64,000 nucleotides of DNA from Chryseobacterium takakiae (GTDB lineage Bacteria; Bacteroidota; Bacteroidia; Flavobacteriales; Weeksellaceae), in the NCBI RefSeq assembly GCF_900129385.1, contig NZ_FQVO01000013.1, positions 34,412 to 98,411 on the forward strand, read 5' to 3'. Made by a program: the position numbers and the translations under genes. The notes beneath the pieces are model-generated. The model was not told where the DNA came from. It ran no database searches and was given only the letters and a program-made list of their open reading frames with translations. Of the stretch, positions 8,747-17,654 are shown piece by piece (the stretch's first letter is position 1; the number at the start of each line of letters is the position of its first letter).

Positions 8747-8965
8747 GAGCTCAGACAATTGCTTCAATCTGGGCTAGGGCAGCAGTCGGAATAACTTCAT
8801 TGTATGGTATTACAGATTTTTGTCATGCTGGAAGCATCTTAACAATAATTTTAACAATACTCAGTTAAAAGACACAATGTCAATGTATACAATCAAGTCT
8901 CTTTTCGCTCAATGTTAAAAATAGCTCCGTCGGGATACTTCCAGCATGACAAATTGCGTTAAAAA

Positions 8966-9613
8966 ATAAAGCGCTTAGCCATTAAACACCTTAAATATTT
9001 TAAAAATAAAATCTGCGCCATCCGTGAGATCCGCGGGATACATAAAAGTCTGCATTCAATGGCGTGAGTCTATTTGCATATTTTGCGTTAAGAATGCTTC
9101 TAAACTTATAATACTGTAGTATTATATGCATTCAAAAATTACCGTGGTGTTCTTATCTAAGTGAAACGGCTTTGTGAGCCTTGAAACATATAATATTTAA
9201 AAACTCTTTGTGGCCTTTGCGTTAAAATATATCGTCAAGATGCTTCGAGCATGACAGCTGTTTAAGCTGGCTTGTTGTGTATATTTTAAATAAAGCGCTT
9301 AGCCTTTAACGGCTTTAAAAAGTTTACAAAATAAATCTGCGTAATCCGTGAGATCCGCAGGATACATAAAAGTCTGCATTCAATGGCGTGAGTCTATTCG
9401 CATATTTTGCGTTAAGAATGCTTCTAAACTTAAAATACTGTAGTATTATATGCATTCAAAAATTACCGTGGTGTTCTTATCTAAGTGAAACGGCTTTGTG
9501 AGCCTTGAAACATATAGTATTTAAAAACTCTTTGTGGCCTTTGCGTTAAAATATATCGTCAAGATGCTTCGAGCATGACAACTGTTTAAGCTGGCTGGTT
9601 GTGTATATTTTAA
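8966..9613. repeat. 324-bp tandem duplication (two copies plus partial third)
   Basis: Matching blocks recur at a constant offset of 324 bp: GCGCTTAGCC at 8971 and 9295, TCCGTGAGAT at 9021 and 9345, GGCGTGAGTC at 9061 and 9385, and AGCCTTT at 9301 and 9625. The copies differ by few substitutions, so the event is fairly recent. A short third start follows to about 9631. No reading frame is preserved. Confidence 0.85.
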
Positions 9614-9721
9614 ATAAAGCGCTTAGCCTTTGCTGAGTAGAACGCCTTTGCGAGCGAAAAATAATCGCAAACATATCAAAAAAAACTTCGTGTCCTTTGC
9701 GTTAAAATAAATTATCTTGCT

Positions 9722-9751
9722 TTGCTTACAATTCCAAATTCATTACTTTTG
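9722..9751 (+). promoter_or_regulatory. predicted promoter of the J-domain gene
   Basis: TTG at 9722-9724, a 19-bp spacer and TACTTTTG at 9744-9751 form a perfect Bacteroidota -33/-7 pair. Transcription would begin near 9757, only a few bases before the ATG at 9761. A TTG 'start' at 9722 would lie inside the promoter, which argues for the ATG. Confidence 0.6.
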
Positions 9752-9760
9752 TATAGCTCA

Positions 9761-10411
9761 ATGAAAGATTACTACTATTTTCTAGGGATTCCGCACGATG
9801 CTTCAGACGAAGACATCAAAAAAGCCTATCGGAAACTGTCTTTAAAATACCATCCCGACAAAAATGAAAATGATGATTTCTTTGCAGACCGATTCAGGGA
9901 AATACAGGAAGCCTATGAAACGTTGAGCGATAAAGCAAGAAGGTATTCCTACGACCAGAATTTAGAAAGTCAGCAGAAAAGCTTTCGATATACGGTTCCG
10001 CCTTCTATTAAAACATTTTCAGCCAATAAAATCCACGCCAAAAAAGGAGAGGAAATCATTGTTACCTGGCAGACACAAAATGCGGATGTAGTGAAAGTTT
10101 TGCCCTTCGGACTGGAAAAAGCGTATGGAGAAAGAATATTTAAAATAACCGAATTTAAAGACGGTAAATTTCAGATTTTGCTGCATGCTACCAATTCATT
10201 GCTGCATAAAACCGCGGTTCAGGGGATTACCATTACCGAAGTTTTTGAAAGTGATACGGAAAAATTCAAAGAAAAAGCAGAAGAGTTATTCAGATCACAG
10301 CCGAGAACAGCTGCAAACCCTCACGGTCAGCCAAAAATCATGAAAATAATGGTGGCTGTTGGTTTACTTATCCTGGCTCTGTATTTTTTAATAAAGAGCT
10401 TCGGGCATTAA
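9761..10411 (+). CDS. membrane-anchored J-domain protein
   Basis: From the ATG at 9761 the product has 216 residues. Residues 1-70 are a J domain ([23 protein letters not shown]...YHPDKNEN) with the HPD signature that stimulates Hsp70. Residues 80-175 form a beta-rich region with no family I recognise, and a single membrane helix ([12 protein letters not shown]) closes the C-terminus. It lacks the Gly/Phe and zinc-finger regions of DnaJ, so it is a type III co-chaperone. The C-terminal anchor would hold the J domain on the cytoplasmic face. The leader is very short. The gene overlaps the convergent 51-aa gene by 4 bp. Confidence 0.85.
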   Translation: MKDYYYFLGIPHDASDEDIKKAYRKLSLKYHPDKNENDDFFADRFREIQEAYETLSDKARRYSYDQNLESQQKSFRYTVPPSIKTFSANKIHAKKGEEIIVTWQTQNADVVKVLPFGLEKAYGERIFKITEFKDGKFQILLHATNSLLHKTAVQGITITEVFESDTEKFKEKAEELFRSQPRTAANPHGQPKIMKIMVAVGLLILALYFLIKSFGH

Positions 10412-10563
10412 GCCATTTTCTTTCTTCCCGGACACTTCTTGCATCGTTTACCTTTCTTGAATTTCTTGCAGCAGGATTTCTTCTCACCACAATACATTTC
10501 TTCAGGGTTCACAGAATACACGGGCGCTAAAGGCGCTACTTTAAATGGAACGATCATATTCAT
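10408..10563 (-). CDS. 51-residue Cys/Lys-rich small protein
   Basis: The minus-strand frame starts ATG at 10563 and stops TAA at 10408-10410. It encodes 51 residues: an N-terminal segment ([16 protein letters not shown]) followed by a Cys- and Lys-rich tail with the spacings CGEKKSCC and CKKCPG. Five cysteines among many lysines suggest metal or nucleic-acid binding, but no family can be assigned. The stop overlaps the J-domain gene's stop on the other strand by 4 bp. A gene this short could be chance, but the ordered Cys/Lys composition makes it likely real. Confidence 0.6.
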   Translation of the reverse strand: MNMIVPFKVAPLAPVYSVNPEEMYCGEKKSCCKKFKKGKRCKKCPGRKKMA

Positions 10564-10930
10564 GATGCAAATATATTAATTTAGAATAAATACAGATAAT
10601 AATTTCATGAAATTTATTAGGTTGAAAAATAAAAGGTTAATGAAGAAATGAAAGATTCATTCCGTAAAAAAAACAAGCACGGAAATTTATTCATCATTAC
10701 ATGTTTTTAGGTTGATTTTTACAGGATCATAAAAGTATTAAGCTTAAAATAATTTATGTAAAATTAAGTATTTGTTTTATTTTTATTTCAAAATGATAAT
10801 AAAAATGCATTAATATTGAATAAGATAGTATACTTTTTCTGATTTCCGTACGTTCTTAATTTACTTGTGCAATTTTCTAAAAAATCGTAATTTTACGAAT
10901 CTTTTTTACAACAAAATCTAATAAATAAAA
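10564..10930. other. intergenic region upstream of gcvP
   Basis: Apart from the predicted gcvP promoter at 10865-10895, the 367 bp are AT-rich and show no gene or strong hairpin. No glycine-riboswitch-like structure could be recognised by eye. Confidence 0.5.
10865..10895 (+). promoter_or_regulatory. predicted gcvP promoter
   Basis: TTG at 10865-10867 and TAATTTTA at 10888-10895 (one mismatch to TAnnTTTG) are separated by 20 bp. The start point would be near 10902, giving a leader of about 29 nt. Confidence 0.45.
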
Positions 10931-13789
10931 ATGAATACAGAACAGTTTGTGAGCCGCCACATTTCCGTAAATGAAGCCGATAAACAGGCAATGCTGGAAA
11001 AAATTGGCGTTTCAAGTGTTGAAGAGCTCATCTCTCAAACCATTCCTTCTTCTATCCGCTTAGAGAAAGATCTTGACATTTCAGAACCGCTTTCAGAATA
11101 TGAAATGCTGAATCATTCCAAAGAGCTGGCATCGAAAAATACGGATTACACCAGCTATATCGGTTTTGGATATCATAATACGCTGCTGCCTTCGGCTATT
11201 CAGAGAAATATCTTTGAAAACCCGAGCTGGTATACAGCGTACACTCCTTATCAGGCGGAAATAGCACAGGGAAGGCTGGAGGCTCTTCTTAATTTCCAGA
11301 CTGTTGTATGTGATCTTACAGGATTTGCCCTTGCGAATGCCTCATTATTGGATGAATCTACCGCAGCAGCGGAAGCTATGCACATGTTCTTCAACAACAG
11401 AACAAAAGATCAGAAAAAAAGCGGAGCCAATAAATTCTTCGTTTCAGATCTTGTATTGCCGCAGACGGTATCCGTTTTAAAAACAAAAGCGGAAGGGCTT
11501 GAAATTGAAATCGTGGAAGGAGATCATGCTTCTCATGATTTCGACGGCTCTTATTTCGGGGTGTTATTGCAATACCCTGGAAAAAACGGAATCGTTTTAG
11601 ATTACACACAAAATATCGCTGAATATAAAAAATCTGATCTTCAGGTAGTCGTTGCCTGTGATCCGATGGCTTTGGTTAAATTAAAATCTCCTGCATCCAT
11701 GGGAGCTGACTGCGCTGTTGGAACCACACAGAGATTCGGTATCCCGTTGGGTTACGGAGGACCTCACGCAGCATTTTTCTCTTGTAAGGAAGATTATAAA
11801 AGAGACATTCCGGGAAGAATCATTGGTGTTTCTCAGGATGCGTACGGAAAACGTGCCCTAAGAATGGCACTGCAGACCAGAGAGCAGCACATCAAAAGAG
11901 AAAGAGCTACTTCAAACATCTGTACTGCTCAGGTTCTTTTGGCAGTAATGGCTGGAATGTACGCTGTTTACCACGGTCCGAAAGGATTAAATTATATCGC
12001 TGATCAGATTCATTTTAAAGCAAATGCGCTGAAAAACGGACTTAAAGCGTTAGGATATGATATCGTTGAAGAACCGATTTTCGATACGGTAAAAATCAAC
12101 CTTAATGAAGATGAGAAAGGAAGATTGATGAGAATGATGCTTGATCATAAACTCAACCTGAATTATTTTACGGAAGGGGTGGTAAGCATTGCCATCAACG
12201 AAAGTACAACATTGGATAAGCTGAATTATCTGATGGCCTCTTTTGCTCAGTTTAAAGACAAACAAAGCTTTAAATTAGAAATAAAAGAAGGATACAGCAT
12301 TCCGGAAGAGAATTTAAGAAAAGACGAAATTCTTACGGAAGAAGTATTCAACAAATACCATACGGAAACAGAACTGATGCGTTATATCAAGCGTCTGGAA
12401 AGAAAAGATTTATCATTGACACACTCCATGATTTCTTTAGGTTCTTGTACGATGAAACTCAACGCAGCAACGCAGATGCTGCCGCTTTCATGGGAAAACT
12501 GGGGGGCTATTCACCCATTTGTACCGGTGAATCAGGCTGCAGGGTATCAGGAAATGATCCGTGAACTGGAAAAAGATTTAGCTGAAATCACAGGGTTTGC
12601 AGGAACTTCTTTACAGCCAAACTCCGGAGCTCAGGGAGAGTATGCAGGATTAATGGTAATCAGAGAGTATCATATTTCAAGAGGAGAAGGCCACAGAAAT
12701 GTAGTATTGATTCCGCAATCAGCACACGGTACAAACCCGGCTTCTGCAGCAATGGCAGGAATGAAGATTGTTGTCGTAAAAAACCTTGAAAACGGGGAAA
12801 TTGATTTTGAAGATCTTAAAGCTAAAGCAGAACAGCATTCTGAAAATCTTTCTTGCGTGATGATCACGTATCCGTCAACCTATGGATTCTTCGATGCCAA
12901 CATTAAAGAAATTACTTCTTTGATTCATGAGCATGGCGGACAGGTTTATATGGATGGAGCCAATATGAACGCCCAGGTAGGATATACAAGTCCGGGGAAC
13001 ATCGGGGCAGACGTTTGTCACCTGAATTTACATAAAACTTTTGCGATTCCTCACGGTGGTGGTGGTCCTGGTGTTGGTCCGATCTGTGTGGCTAAACATT
13101 TAGTGCCTTTCTTACCTTCCAATGCAAACATTAAAATCGGTTCTAAAGAATCGATCGAAGGTATTTCCGCAGCACCTTACGGTTCCGGATTGATTCTGAA
13201 TATTTCTTACGCTTACATCAAAATGTTAGGAACTTCAGGATTGAAAAAAGCAACGGAACATGCTATTTTAAATGCTAATTATTTAAAAGAAATCTTAGCC
13301 GAGCATTTCCCGATCTTATATTCCAACGAAAACGGAAGAGTAGCCCACGAATGTATCGTAGATTTCAGACAGTTTAAATCGTTAGGAATTGAAGTGGCAG
13401 ATGTTGCGAAAAGATTAATGGACTATGGGTTCCACGCGCCGACCGTTTCTTTCCCGGTGGCAGGAACATTAATGATTGAACCTACGGAATCTGAAAGCAA
13501 AGCTGAAATCGACCGTTTTGCTGAAGCTCTGATTGCGATCAAGCATGAAATTGATGAGATTGCAAACGGTGATGCAGATCCGGCAAACAATGTATTGAAA
13601 AATGCACCTCACACGGAGCAACTGGTGATCTCTGATTCTTGGGATAAACCATACAGCAGAGAAAAAGCAGCGTATCCGCTGGAGTGGGTGAGAGATCACA
13701 AATTCTTCGCTTCCGTATCAAGAGTAGACGAAGCATATGGAGACAGAAATTTAGTATGTACATGTGAGCCGATTGAAGCTTATATGTAA
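10931..13789 (+). CDS. gcvP: glycine dehydrogenase (aminomethyl-transferring), P protein
   Basis: The 952-residue protein matches the full-length, single-chain P protein of the glycine cleavage system, which decarboxylates glycine and passes the aminomethyl group to lipoyl-GcvH. Its N-terminal half (residues ~10-440: FVSRHISVNE, YTPYQAEIAQGRLE, FGIPLGYGGPHAAFF) and C-terminal half (~450-952: SLGSCTMKLNAA, NSGAQGEYAGL, SAHGTNPASA) correspond to the two homologous halves. The PLP lysine is Lys702 in HLNLHKTF, followed by the glycine-rich loop PHGGGGPGVGP. No gcvT or gcvH lies nearby. The gene has its own predicted promoter and terminator, so it is probably monocistronic. Confidence 0.97.
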   Translation: MNTEQFVSRHISVNEADKQAMLEKIGVSSVEELISQTIPSSIRLEKDLDISEPLSEYEMLNHSKELASKNTDYTSYIGFGYHNTLLPSAIQRNIFENPSWYTAYTPYQAEIAQGRLEALLNFQTVVCDLTGFALANASLLDESTAAAEAMHMFFNNRTKDQKKSGANKFFVSDLVLPQTVSVLKTKAEGLEIEIVEGDHASHDFDGSYFGVLLQYPGKNGIVLDYTQNIAEYKKSDLQVVVACDPMALVKLKSPASMGADCAVGTTQRFGIPLGYGGPHAAFFSCKEDYKRDIPGRIIGVSQDAYGKRALRMALQTREQHIKRERATSNICTAQVLLAVMAGMYAVYHGPKGLNYIADQIHFKANALKNGLKALGYDIVEEPIFDTVKINLNEDEKGRLMRMMLDHKLNLNYFTEGVVSIAINESTTLDKLNYLMASFAQFKDKQSFKLEIKEGYSIPEENLRKDEILTEEVFNKYHTETELMRYIKRLERKDLSLTHSMISLGSCTMKLNAATQMLPLSWENWGAIHPFVPVNQAAGYQEMIRELEKDLAEITGFAGTSLQPNSGAQGEYAGLMVIREYHISRGEGHRNVVLIPQSAHGTNPASAAMAGMKIVVVKNLENGEIDFEDLKAKAEQHSENLSCVMITYPSTYGFFDANIKEITSLIHEHGGQVYMDGANMNAQVGYTSPGNIGADVCHLNLHKTFAIPHGGGGPGVGPICVAKHLVPFLPSNANIKIGSKESIEGISAAPYGSGLILNISYAYIKMLGTSGLKKATEHAILNANYLKEILAEHFPILYSNENGRVAHECIVDFRQFKSLGIEVADVAKRLMDYGFHAPTVSFPVAGTLMIEPTESESKAEIDRFAEALIAIKHEIDEIANGDADPANNVLKNAPHTEQLVISDSWDKPYSREKAAYPLEWVRDHKFFASVSRVDEAYGDRNLVCTCEPIEAYM

Positions 13790-13807
13790 TGAATACTTTT
13801 TAAATAT

Positions 13808-13840
13808 AAAATCCCTTTCAGCGATGAGAGGGATTTTTTT
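13808..13840 (+). terminator. Rho-independent terminator of gcvP
   Basis: A 13-bp stem (AAAATCCCTTTCA with TGAGAGGGATTTT, one wobble pair) closes on a GCGA loop and is followed by T residues. Confidence 0.85.
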
Positions 13841-14134
13841 GTGTCATTGCGAGGAGTGAAACAACGAAGCAATCTTTTTCAATCAAAAAGGAAAATATCT
13901 AAATTTTTAACATTCAATTTAAAGTTCATAAAAAGTAAAAATTTAATTTTTATTAAAGTAATCATTTTTCTACTAATTTATTTTTATAGTTTTCAGGATA
14001 TTGATCCGATTTTAACTTAGTGTAAAACCAATGATTTAATCCGCAATCATTTGATATTTAGATAGTAGGCAGGATGCAACAGGATGCCCGTGTTTACGTT
14101 TGTGTTTAGATTAGTTAACATAAAATTAATCAAT
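13841..14134. other. intergenic region between gcvP and the secreted lyase
   Basis: At 13843-13872 there is a TCATTGCGAGGAGTGAAACA...GAAGCAATCT phrase, related to the one at 8460. It is a recurrent intergenic motif rather than a gene. The remainder is AT-rich, with no clear promoter. Confidence 0.4.
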
Positions 14135-17134
14135 ATGATAAAATCATTACTATCTAAACGCACTGTTGCGGCTTTGCTGTTTTGTGGGTTAAGTTATTCT
14201 ACATTTGATGTAAAAGCTCAGACATTAGCCTTTCCGGAAGCTGCCGGTTTTGGAAGATATACAACCGGAGCGAGAGGTGCTGCCAATCCTCAGATTTATT
14301 TGGTTACCAACTTAAATGACAGCGGTCCGGGTTCATTCCGTGATGCGGTGAGCCAGCCGGGAAGATTTGTCATCTTTAAAGTGGGTGGGATTGTGAATTT
14401 ACAGTCCGTGGTTGCTGTAGCAGCAAATACAACGATTGCAGGACAGACTGCTCCCGGTGAAGGAATTGTCTTTTTAGGACCGAGAGTTTCCTTTACAGGA
14501 GCCAATAATACGATTGCAAGATATTTGAGAATCCGTTACGGAGGTACCTCACAAAATCAGGATGCTTCAGGAATTGCCAACGGAGCCAATATCATTCTGG
14601 ATCACATGACGTTTACCTGGGGGACAGACGAAGTTTTCTCAGTGAACTGGGATAATAACGGTACAGCACCTGATAATATAACGATTCAAAATTCTATTAT
14701 AGGACAGGGAATGCACCGCCACAATCACTCTGCGGGCGGACTCATGCAGCCTCCACCGGGAGGTAAAATAAGTCTGATCGGAAATTTATATATCTGCAAC
14801 AAAACACGAAATAATAAAATAAAAGGCATCAATGAATTTGTAAATAATGTCGTTTACAACTGGGGAAACTATGGAAATATATATGGACATACACAATCTG
14901 GAGAAGCTTACATTATGGGCGGAGATTCTGCGGGAAGCTCTTTTGCGAATATCATCAACAATTATTTTATTGGAGGGCCTAATACAAGCAGTACGGTTTC
15001 TACGCCATTCAGTGTAGGAAATGCCAACTTCAACCTGTACGGCTCCGGAAATTTTTTCGATAATAATAAGAACGGAATACTGGATGGTGCTTTGGTTCCT
15101 CAGGATCTAACAGGCTATCCGGTCGGAGATCCTAACGCGATATTAACTGCTCCTTACGACTATCCTATGAAAAACCCGGTATTGACTGCTCAGGAAGCAT
15201 ATGACAATATTGTCTCAAGAGTAGGGGCATCATATCCAAGGCGTGACCAGGTGGATAATTTAATGATCTCAGACTTGCAGTCGAAAGGAACAACTGCAAC
15301 CTATGTTTACGTACAAACAGATTTAGCCAATCAATTCGGCTTTACCAATGGAGGGGCAGGACATGTGTATGGTGCGCCGGCTCCTTTGGATACGGATAAC
15401 GACGGTATGCCGGATGCATGGGAAGATGCCCATGGAACTGATAAAAATGTTTTCGATGCCTTACAGGTAAGTGCGACCAATGCTCCATACTTGAATATTG
15501 AAGTATATATTAATGGGTTACCCAATACACCGGCTCAGGATTTTATTATTCCGCCAACCCATCTGAATTTCACCAATTCAGTTACAACCGGAAATCCTGC
15601 TGTAAGTTCTTTAACGGTTAACTGGAATGATAATGCCACGAACGAAACAGGTTATGTTCTGGAACGTTCAGACAACGGAACGAATTTCACTGTTATTGCA
15701 ACATTAGGGGCAAATACAACAGCCTATAACGAAGCGGGTTTAACACCCAATACTCAGTATTATTACAGGGTAAAGGCAATCAATGCTTCAGAGTCTTCTG
15801 TGTATGCTTCAACTGCTTCAGTAACGACACCACCAATTCCTTCACCGCCCACAAAAGCAATCAATCCTGTTCCTGCAAATGGAAACAACAGCGCAGAATT
15901 AACCAGCGGAAACCTGCTTTTAAAATGGAATGGAAGCGCAAATACAACAACATATTCCGTTTACTTCGGAACGGATCCGGGAAATCTGAATAATATCGGA
16001 ACGGTCTCTTACAGCGCTTCACCTTCTTATCAGTTAAGCAACCTTAATCCTGCAACGGATTATTATTGGAGAATAGATGCTACGAATACTTTGGGTACTG
16101 CGACAGGTGATGTTTGGTCATTTCGTGCATTAGCACAGACATTGGTTGGAAGCTGGCCTTTTTCGGAGACTCCTTCTTCAGGTTCACAAATGACAGATGT
16201 AACTTCTTTTGCCAATCATGGAGTTTTAAATGCGTCTTATGATAATGCTGCTGTAAGGGTTCCCGGAAAAGAAAATTATGCTCTTGATCTGGCTACTTCG
16301 CCGAACAATATCTACATCGCAAGCATTCCTCATCAGGATCAGATTTTATTTAATGCTAATTCTTTTACCGTTTCTTATTGGATGAAAGCACCCGTGAGCA
16401 TGATACCTTCATCTTCCTCAACAAGTTTGTATGTACTTTGTAAAGGCTCAATAACGGCTAATACTTCAACAGGAGCCACCGGTAAGCGTTTTAATGTGGA
16501 AATTAAAGGTGGACAGCTCCGTTTTGCGATCGATGATAATGTGACAAAAAAAGAAATTACTTCACCTATTGCCAATTATTTTACCAATAACTGGGTGCAT
16601 GTTGTGATCCAGCGTGACATTATCACTCATAAAATAAGAATTTACACCAACGGCGTTTTAAGTTCCGAAGGAGATGAGACGGCTGTTACAGGAATTGGTG
16701 AATCCAGTGATTTTGTAATCGGGAATATCGGCGAGCTGGAGTTTCAGGCAACTGCCAATGCTTCTGCTCCTTATAAGGGTGCCTTTGATGAGCTTAAAAT
16801 GTACAACTATGCATTATCCGCTACGGAAGTGTATTCACTATATAACCAGGCTGTATTGAGTAATGATGAATTCAGCATTAGTAAGAATGTAGGAACAGTA
16901 TACCCGAATCCTGTGAAAGACCAACTGTCCATCAAACTTCCTGAGTATAAGAAATCAAGCCTTACTGCTACCGTTATTGATACGACGGGCAAAATCATCT
17001 TTAAAGAAAAGATTAATGCCAATGGAAACGGCGTATTTAATTTGAATATGGCAGGCAGAAAGGTTGCAGGAAATTATATTCTGAATGTTTCCGGCGAGAA
17101 CTTAAATAGCAATTTTAAAATTGTTGTTCAGTAA
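14135..17134 (+). CDS. secreted pectate-lyase-like protein with FN3, LamG and T9SS sorting domains
   Basis: From the ATG at 14135 (999 residues) the protein begins with a signal peptide ending near VKAQ; the upstream ATG at 14084 would spoil it. Domains in order: a right-handed parallel beta-helix of the pectate lyase superfamily (about 30-420: FPEAAGFGRYTTGARG, TNLNDSGPGSFRDAV); a thrombospondin-3-like Ca-binding loop DTDNDGMPD (~430); a fibronectin type III domain (~475-560) and a second FN3-like region (~570-665); a concanavalin A/LamG-type lectin fold (~670-900); and a C-terminal type A sorting domain (VYPNPVKDQLSI ... NFKIVVQ). The protein should be exported by type IX secretion. A polysaccharide lyase acting on pectin-like polymers is likely, but the substrate is unproven. 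It is followed by a terminator and stands alone. Confidence 0.88.
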   Translation: MIKSLLSKRTVAALLFCGLSYSTFDVKAQTLAFPEAAGFGRYTTGARGAANPQIYLVTNLNDSGPGSFRDAVSQPGRFVIFKVGGIVNLQSVVAVAANTTIAGQTAPGEGIVFLGPRVSFTGANNTIARYLRIRYGGTSQNQDASGIANGANIILDHMTFTWGTDEVFSVNWDNNGTAPDNITIQNSIIGQGMHRHNHSAGGLMQPPPGGKISLIGNLYICNKTRNNKIKGINEFVNNVVYNWGNYGNIYGHTQSGEAYIMGGDSAGSSFANIINNYFIGGPNTSSTVSTPFSVGNANFNLYGSGNFFDNNKNGILDGALVPQDLTGYPVGDPNAILTAPYDYPMKNPVLTAQEAYDNIVSRVGASYPRRDQVDNLMISDLQSKGTTATYVYVQTDLANQFGFTNGGAGHVYGAPAPLDTDNDGMPDAWEDAHGTDKNVFDALQVSATNAPYLNIEVYINGLPNTPAQDFIIPPTHLNFTNSVTTGNPAVSSLTVNWNDNATNETGYVLERSDNGTNFTVIATLGANTTAYNEAGLTPNTQYYYRVKAINASESSVYASTASVTTPPIPSPPTKAINPVPANGNNSAELTSGNLLLKWNGSANTTTYSVYFGTDPGNLNNIGTVSYSASPSYQLSNLNPATDYYWRIDATNTLGTATGDVWSFRALAQTLVGSWPFSETPSSGSQMTDVTSFANHGVLNASYDNAAVRVPGKENYALDLATSPNNIYIASIPHQDQILFNANSFTVSYWMKAPVSMIPSSSSTSLYVLCKGSITANTSTGATGKRFNVEIKGGQLRFAIDDNVTKKEITSPIANYFTNNWVHVVIQRDIITHKIRIYTNGVLSSEGDETAVTGIGESSDFVIGNIGELEFQATANASAPYKGAFDELKMYNYALSATEVYSLYNQAVLSNDEFSISKNVGTVYPNPVKDQLSIKLPEYKKSSLTATVIDTTGKIIFKEKINANGNGVFNLNMAGRKVAGNYILNVSGENLNSNFKIVVQ

Positions 17135-17172
17135 AAAAGATCATACTTAGTTCATTCATATTATATTAGAAG

Positions 17173-17205
17173 AAGTCCCTTTCAGTGATGAAAGGGCTTT
17201 TTTTG
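17173..17205 (+). terminator. Rho-independent terminator of the lyase gene
   Basis: The stem AAGTCCCTTTCA / TGAAAGGGCTTT with a GTGA loop and a T-run follows the stop by 39 bp. Its core resembles the gcvP terminator. Confidence 0.75.
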
Positions 17206-17654
17206 TGAATTGATTTGTAGTTTGTCACTTCCAGAGCTTTAAAAAAGCATATCGAGAAATTATAGTTTAGGATTGTATATTCAACAGTTCTCGATACATT
17301 TTTCTCCGCTTTGCTCCGAAAAACACTCGAACTGACGTGGCGTAACTTAAAGCTCTTTTATGATAAGCGGGACGTCACTTTGAGTAGATTTTGAAAAATC
17401 ATATCGAAAAGTTACTGCTACAAATCTTTTCATTCGGTGGTTCTCGATAGATTTTTCTCCGCTTTGTTCCGAAGAACACTCGAACTGACGTGGCGTAACT
17501 TAAAGCACTTTTATGATAAGCGGGACGTCACTTTGAGTAGATTTTGAAAAAATCATATCGAAAAGTTACTGCCACAAATCCTTTCATTCGGTGGTTCTCG
17601 ATACATTTTTCTCCGCTTTGCTCCGAAAAACACTCGAACTGACATGGCGTTAAT
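17206..17654. repeat. 153-154-bp tandem repeat region
   Basis: The block CTCGATA(C/G)ATTTTTCTCCGCTTTG...ACACTCGAACTGAC(G/A)TGGCG occurs at about 17290, 17443 and 17597. That is three times at 153- and 154-bp spacing, with the intervening sequence also conserved between copies. No gene is seen. It ends at the 3' end of the AAA ATPase gene, and the last copy runs up to its stop. Confidence 0.85.

Larger units (their letters stand above)
8456..9721. other. 1.3-kb gene-free repeat region
   Basis: No credible gene is visible on either strand. The stretch contains a perfect 22-bp palindrome (8701-8746), a long inverted repeat (8821-8836 with 8935-8951: TGTCATGCTGGAAGCA against ATACTTCCAGCATGACA) and a 324-bp tandem duplication (8966-9613). 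It also holds 'TCATTGCGA...AGCGAAG' and 'CCTTTGCGTTAAAA' phrases seen elsewhere in the window. It looks like a site where intergenic repeats have accumulated. Confidence 0.7.

Noticed and set aside
8966..9631. Possible coding gene in the 324-bp repeat
   Set aside because: No reading frame persists through either copy and there is no conserved start; stops are frequent in all frames.
10564..10930. Glycine riboswitch upstream of gcvP
   Set aside because: I could not find the conserved paired glycine aptamer cores; the region is too AT-rich and unstructured.
14084..14134. Upstream start of the secreted lyase
   Set aside because: It adds 17 residues ahead of a well-formed signal peptide; the ATG at 14135 gives a normal N-terminus.
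17206..17654. Possible CRISPR array
   Set aside because: The repeat unit is about 153 bp, the 'spacers' are themselves conserved between copies, and no cas gene is near. It is an ordinary tandem repeat.
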